Positions 60,563-64,000 of a stretch of DNA of 64,000 nucleotides are shown in pieces. The number at the start of each line of letters is the position of its first letter. Positions within the stretch are counted from its first letter, which is position 1. The notes beneath the pieces are model-generated. The model did not search any database. It was not told where the DNA came from and saw nothing but the letters and a program-made list of their open reading frames with translations. A program made the translations under genes and the position numbers. Origin of the DNA: Prescottella equi (lineage in GTDB: Bacteria > Actinomycetota > Actinomycetes > Mycobacteriales > Mycobacteriaceae); contig NZ_LWTX01000003.1 in the NCBI RefSeq assembly GCF_002094305.1, positions 549,297-613,296 of the forward strand, written 5' to 3'.

Positions 60563-61423
60563 ATGTCATCACCCGGTTCGCGCGGACTCGCCGCGCCCTC
60601 CGGCTACCTGCAGACCGCCAGCTCACTGCACGCGTTCAACCGCTACGAGATCAAGTATCTGGCGGAGGAACGCGACGTGCCGCGGTTGCGGGAGGCGCTC
60701 GCCGCCCATATGGCGGCCGACGAGTTCAGCCCCGTGGGCGGGTATCCCGTCACGAGCCTCTACTACGACACCCGGAACCTGCGGTTCTACTGGGAGAAGA
60801 TCGAGGGGCTCCGTTTCCGGCGCAAGCTGCGTGTCCGGCTCTACGGCCGGCCGTCCGAGGCGACCGACGCGACGCCGGTGTACGTCGAGATCAAACAGCG
60901 GGTCAACCGCGTGACGCAGAAGCGCAGAATCCAACTGCCGTACGCGCAGGCACGACAACTGTGCGACGAGCGTCGGTCGATCGAGCACGACGACCGGCAG
61001 CGGGCCTTCGTCGGCGAGGTGTCGACTCTCCTCGGCAATCTCGACCTGGTGCCGACGGTCACCACCGGATACCTGCGCGAAGCCTTCGTCGGCACCGAGG
61101 CGGACCTGGGCCTGCGCGTGACGATCGACCACCGGGTGCACGGCCGCGACCGGGACTTCCACTTCGCGTCGACGTCCGAGAACCGCTTCATCATTCCGCC
61201 GCACCTGTGCATCGTCGAGATAAAGGCCAACGAGCGTGTGCCGTACTGGGTCACCGACCTCACGGCACGACTGGACATGTCGGTGGTGCGCGTCTCCAAG
61301 TACTGCCAGAGCGTGGAGGCCTTCGGCCTGGCGCCACGGTCGCGCCTGCACGGACTCCCCGAAAACCTCACCACCGCACCGGCCGACGTGTTCGACACTC
61401 GGTTCGCCCCGACAGGAGCATGA
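60563..61423 (+). CDS. VTC-domain polyphosphate-polymerase-like protein
   Basis: CYTH-superfamily protein of 286 residues with the VTC layout: FNRYEIKYL (Lys, near residue 30), TSLYYDT, FRRKLRVRLYG (basic phosphate-binding strand), VYVEIKQRVNRV, RVTIDHRV, and the C-terminal CIVEIKANE. Yeast Vtc4 builds polyphosphate from ATP in this tunnel fold. No SPX domain is present. ATG 60563 follows GAAAGG. Its TGA overlaps the DUF4956 start (ATGA), so it is first gene of a three-gene operon. Confidence 0.88.
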   Translation: MSSPGSRGLAAPSGYLQTASSLHAFNRYEIKYLAEERDVPRLREALAAHMAADEFSPVGGYPVTSLYYDTRNLRFYWEKIEGLRFRRKLRVRLYGRPSEATDATPVYVEIKQRVNRVTQKRRIQLPYAQARQLCDERRSIEHDDRQRAFVGEVSTLLGNLDLVPTVTTGYLREAFVGTEADLGLRVTIDHRVHGRDRDFHFASTSENRFIIPPHLCIVEIKANERVPYWVTDLTARLDMSVVRVSKYCQSVEAFGLAPRSRLHGLPENLTTAPADVFDTRFAPTGA

Positions 61424-62100
61424 TGAACTTCGACCTCCAAGACCTCAGCGGGACGTTCTCCACGTTCGACATCATCGTGTCGTTGTCGTTGGCGTTCGTG
61501 CTCTCCGCGATCATCGGCTGGGTCTACCGGCTGACCCACAAGAACGTCTCCTACAGTCAGTCCTACGTGCAGACCCTCGTGCTCGTGGGCATGGTCATCA
61601 GCCTCATCATGCTGGTGGTCGGTTCCAACATCGCGCGAGCCTTCGCGCTCGTCGGTGCGCTCTCCGTGGTGCGATTCCGCAACGCCATCAAGGAAACTCG
61701 TGACGTCGGGTTCATCTTCCTGGTGATGGCGATCGGCATGACCACGGGTACACGGTTCTACGTCCTCGCGATCGCCGCGACCGTCGCGATCTGCCTCGTG
61801 CTGGTGCTGATGAGCCGGTTCAACTGGTTCAAGCTCGACGTCCAGCGGCAGGTCGTCAAGGTGCAGGTGCCGCCGGAGCCCGGCTACACCGCGGTGGTCG
61901 AGGACATCCTGGTCCAGTTCACCAAGGAGTTCGAGCTCGTCAGTACCGAATCCGTTCGCGCCGGCGCGCTCACCGAGCTGTACTACACCGCGCAGCTGAA
62001 GCCCGGGAAGAAGCCGGCCGAGTTGATCGCCGCGCTCAGCGAGGTCAACACCGGTCAACGCGTGACGGTCCTGACCGGGTACGACCAGACCGATATCTGA
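61423..62100 (+). CDS. DUF4956-family membrane protein
   Basis: Membrane protein of 225 residues with three or four TM helices in the first 130 residues (FDIIVSLSLAFVLSAIIGWVY, YVQTLVLVGMVISLIMLVVG, then VGFIFLVMAIGMTTGTRFYVL and AIAATVAICLVLVLM) and a cytosolic C-terminal alpha/beta domain. GALSVVRFRNAIKETRD is the conserved family loop. DUF4956 genes often sit with VTC and CotH genes; function is unknown, possibly moving or sensing polyphosphate. ATG 61420 is an alternative start by 3 nt. Confidence 0.87.
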   Translation: MNFDLQDLSGTFSTFDIIVSLSLAFVLSAIIGWVYRLTHKNVSYSQSYVQTLVLVGMVISLIMLVVGSNIARAFALVGALSVVRFRNAIKETRDVGFIFLVMAIGMTTGTRFYVLAIAATVAICLVLVLMSRFNWFKLDVQRQVVKVQVPPEPGYTAVVEDILVQFTKEFELVSTESVRAGALTELYYTAQLKPGKKPAELIAALSEVNTGQRVTVLTGYDQTDI

Positions 62101-63758
62101 TGACGACCGAGAACGGTTCCGGGGGCCCGCCGCGGCGACTGCGGCACCGCATTCCGGTGTCGCTTCGGCAGCACTGGCCGCTCGTCGCCGTGTTCTGTGC
62201 GTTCGTCCTCGTCGCCGCAACGGTATTCGGGTCGACGCGCGTGCGTCCCTACATCACCGGCAACGCGAGCGTCATCGCATCGGACATCACCGAGAACATC
62301 GCAGGAACCGTCGACTTCTTCGATGCCGAGCAGGACCACACGGTGAATCTCGATTTCTCGCAATCGGATTACGACCGGATGATCGCGGCCTACCAGGACG
62401 AGGGCGAGAAGGAGTGGATCACCGCCGACGTCACCGTCGACGGCACGCTGATCACCGACGTCGGGGTGCGGCTGAAGGGCAACTCCACGCTGATGGGGCT
62501 GCGCGGCGGGACGGAGGGACCCGGTGGCATGCAGATGCCGGAACTGCCCGAGGGGATGGAGCTTCCGGAAGGAATGGAACTTCCGGACGGAATGGGACTT
62601 CCCGAGGGGATGGAGATCCCGGAGGGGTTCGCCCCACCGGGCGGTGGCGGCCCGGGCGGCATGGTGTCGTTGTCCGCGGACGACCCGACCTCGCTGCCGT
62701 TGCTGATCCGGTTCGACAAGTTCGTCGAGGGCCGGGCGTACCAGGGGATGACCGAACTGTCGGTGCGTCCCGGATCGCCGGTGCTGAACGAGGCCACCGC
62801 GCTGTCGCTCACGGCGGAGTCCGGGCAGGCGACGCAACGCTACAGCTACGCGACCTACTCGGTGAACGGCGGTGCGACGCAGACGCGTCTGCTGCTCGAG
62901 CATCCCGACGACGGCTACGCCAACTCACTGTTCGACGACCCCGGCGTGCTCTACAAGGCCGACGCCAACTCGTCGTTCACGTATCAGGGCGACGACCAGA
63001 CGACGTACGCCGACCAGTTCACGCAGGTGAACGGTCAAGGCTCCCAGGACCTGCAACCGATCATCAGCTTCCTGAAGTGGATGGACGGCGCGAGTGACGA
63101 CGAGTTCGCCGCACACCTGTCCGATCACGTCGACGTCGAGTCGTTCGCCCGCTACGTCGCGACGCAGAACCTCCTGGTCAACAGCGACGACATGGCTGGG
63201 CCGGGACGCAACTACTACCTCTGGTACGACCTCGGAACGAAGAAGCTCACGGTGGTCTCGTGGGATCTCAACCTCGCGCTGTCGTCGAACTCCACTGCCG
63301 GACCCCATGATTCGATCGGCATGGGAGGCATGGGGGGACCCCCCGGTGCCGCGACCACCGATGTTCCGACCGCAGACACCGCCGGTGAGCCGCAGCAGCG
63401 CGGACCGAGGATGGCCGGACAGCGGCAGGAGCAGGGCGCACCTGTCCAGCAGGGCGGTCCGGGTCGGCAGGGGGCGCCGGCGATGGGCGGCGGGGGGATG
63501 CGTAGCGGAAATGCCTTGAAGGAGCGGTTCCTCGCGTCCGGCGCGTTCACCGGCATCTACGAGAACGCCTACCGGGAGTTGTACGAGCAGCTGTTCGCGA
63601 GCGGCCGGGCGATCGAGATCCTCGACGAGATCGCCGACTCCGTCCCCACCAGCGACTCGCTCACCGCCGACGCCCTGGCCGAGCAGGTCGAGACGCTGCG
63701 CACGCGCCTGCAGGCCCGCACCGACGCCCTCGCCGACCACGAGGTCATCGTCGGATGA
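62100..63758 (+). CDS. CotH kinase-family protein, membrane-anchored, Met-rich insert
   Basis: CotH-type secreted kinase-like protein of 552 residues: one TM helix (residues 27-44), then the CotH domain (DVTVDGTLITDVGVRLKGNSTL, LLIRFDKFVEGRAYQGM, ESFARYVATQNLLVNSDDMAGPGRNYYLWYD, VVSWDLNLAL). CotH is an atypical protein kinase of spore coats, also found in non-spore-formers. Two low-complexity inserts stand out: residues about 140-188 with five LPEGME-like pentads, and 405-470, Gly/Met/Gln-rich. ATG overlaps the DUF4956 stop (TGATG). Confidence 0.86.
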   Translation: MTTENGSGGPPRRLRHRIPVSLRQHWPLVAVFCAFVLVAATVFGSTRVRPYITGNASVIASDITENIAGTVDFFDAEQDHTVNLDFSQSDYDRMIAAYQDEGEKEWITADVTVDGTLITDVGVRLKGNSTLMGLRGGTEGPGGMQMPELPEGMELPEGMELPDGMGLPEGMEIPEGFAPPGGGGPGGMVSLSADDPTSLPLLIRFDKFVEGRAYQGMTELSVRPGSPVLNEATALSLTAESGQATQRYSYATYSVNGGATQTRLLLEHPDDGYANSLFDDPGVLYKADANSSFTYQGDDQTTYADQFTQVNGQGSQDLQPIISFLKWMDGASDDEFAAHLSDHVDVESFARYVATQNLLVNSDDMAGPGRNYYLWYDLGTKKLTVVSWDLNLALSSNSTAGPHDSIGMGGMGGPPGAATTDVPTADTAGEPQQRGPRMAGQRQEQGAPVQQGGPGRQGAPAMGGGGMRSGNALKERFLASGAFTGIYENAYRELYEQLFASGRAIEILDEIADSVPTSDSLTADALAEQVETLRTRLQARTDALADHEVIVG

Positions 63759-63770
63759 CCCCCTCAGCTC

Positions 63771-63835
63771 CCGCGTTTTGCGCACTTGTCGCGCTCCCGG
63801 ACCCCGAAAACGCGCGATAAGTGCGCGAAACGCGG
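63771..63835. terminator. 24-bp-stem palindrome after the CotH gene
   Basis: Arms 63771-63794 and 63812-63835 match at 22 of 24 positions, both differences pairing as G.U in RNA, with a 17-nt loop. It begins 12 nt after the stop. The element is long and AT-richer than its surroundings (TTTTGCGCACTT); compare 37476-37541. Confidence 0.6.
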
Positions 63836-63880
63836 AGGGGGGCGAGGCGCGGGGAGGGGAGGGGTGGGGCGGGAATGCGC

Positions 63881-63917
63881 GACGGCGCCGCACCCCTGAG
63901 AGGGGAGCGGCGCCGTC
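63881..63917. terminator. GC-rich hairpin before the minus-strand gene end
   Basis: 11-bp arms (GACGGCGCCGC and complement) plus an inner CCCCT/AGGGG stem around GAG, with one A.A mismatch, lie 31 bp beyond the stop of the minus-strand gene. It is a likely terminator for that gene. Confidence 0.6.
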
Positions 63918-63947
63918 GGATGTTCCGGAGCGCTGACGCGCGTCGGA

Positions 63948-64000
63948 TCAGGCGGGGACGATGAGTCCGGTGGTCTGGGTGCGTGCCTTGGTGAAGCGGT
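63948..64000 (-). CDS. C-terminal end of a gene cut by the window
   Basis: A TGA at 63950-63948 (minus strand) closes a frame that reads back to the edge as ...RFTKARTQTTGLIVPA. Too short to identify. The hairpin at 63881-63917 beyond the stop supports a real gene end. Confidence 0.5.
   Translation of the reverse strand, partial: RFTKARTQTTGLIVPA

Noticed and set aside
62560..62640. Short repeats in the CotH gene as a mobile or regulatory repeat
   Set aside because: They stay in frame and encode the pentad LPEGM; this is a protein repeat.

Overview
The window is high-GC actinobacterial chromosome, most likely Rhodococcus or a close mycolic-acid relative. The grounds are strong GC bias at third positions, many GTG/TTG starts and ATGA/GTGA overlaps, a TIGR03086 mycothiol-type protein, an SfLAP/GAP-family protein, a DUF3558 lipoprotein, many CoA-thioester catabolic genes, and at least seven genes whose -10 box (TANNNT) lies 6-8 nt before the start codon (leaderless transcripts). 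I saw no rRNA, tRNA, IS element, prophage or CRISPR array. About 60 genes are supported.

Layout. 1-8.5 kb: a plus-strand CoA-thioester catabolic operon (nitronate monooxygenase-like flavoprotein, SDR, two MaoC-type hydratases, quinone-oxidoreductase-like MDR, acyl-CoA dehydrogenase, acyl-CoA ligase) whose 3' end overlaps a convergent FadD15-like ligase. 8.6-9.6 kb: an unknown gene broken by a one-base frameshift. 9.6-12.8 kb: a TetR-ABC exporter operon with a palindromic operator. 13.2-14.8 kb: first WxL-like/DUF916-like secreted pair. 14.9-23.9 kb: succinate-semialdehyde dehydrogenase, a two-component system with an unusual eight-helix kinase, SfLAP-family protein, carboxylesterase, drug exporter, SPW membrane proteins. 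24-29.7 kb: valine catabolism (mmsA, MHS transporter, mmsB) with a divergent LysR, then an SDR. 30-32.4 kb: second WxL-like/DUF916-like locus with a tandem duplicate. 32.4-35.8 kb: copper handling (CopD, CopC, YcnI, a His-containing membrane protein). 35.9-46.3 kb: a TM0106-type nuclease, small oxidoreductases, RidA, a Baeyer-Villiger monooxygenase, several unknowns, a possible type VII substrate with a DUF3558 lipoprotein, and a PadR regulator with a perfect palindrome.

46.3-49.4 kb: a two-component operon divergent from an HbpS-like haem-binding lipoprotein and an ankyrin lipoprotein, resembling the Streptomyces HbpS-SenS-SenR redox/haem system. 49.4-55.6 kb: amidase, KstR2-like TetR, and an extradiol ring-cleavage operon (HsaC-, HsaA- and HsaD-like). 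55.8-58.9 kb: a manganese/oxidative-stress block (superoxide dismutase overlapping nrdF, nitrobindin, and a GDT1/UPF0016 manganese exporter behind a clear yybP-ykoY manganese riboswitch). 58.9-64 kb: a hypothetical, an SMP-30 lactonase, and a VTC-DUF4956-CotH operon followed by a long palindrome.

The most novel material is the pair of WxL-like/DUF916-like loci, a surface-protein arrangement known mainly from Firmicutes. Next come the VTC-DUF4956-CotH operon, the manganese riboswitch with its mutually exclusive hairpins, and a set of related CAAGCG sites that may link the ring-cleavage operon, its TetR and the distant lactonase gene.
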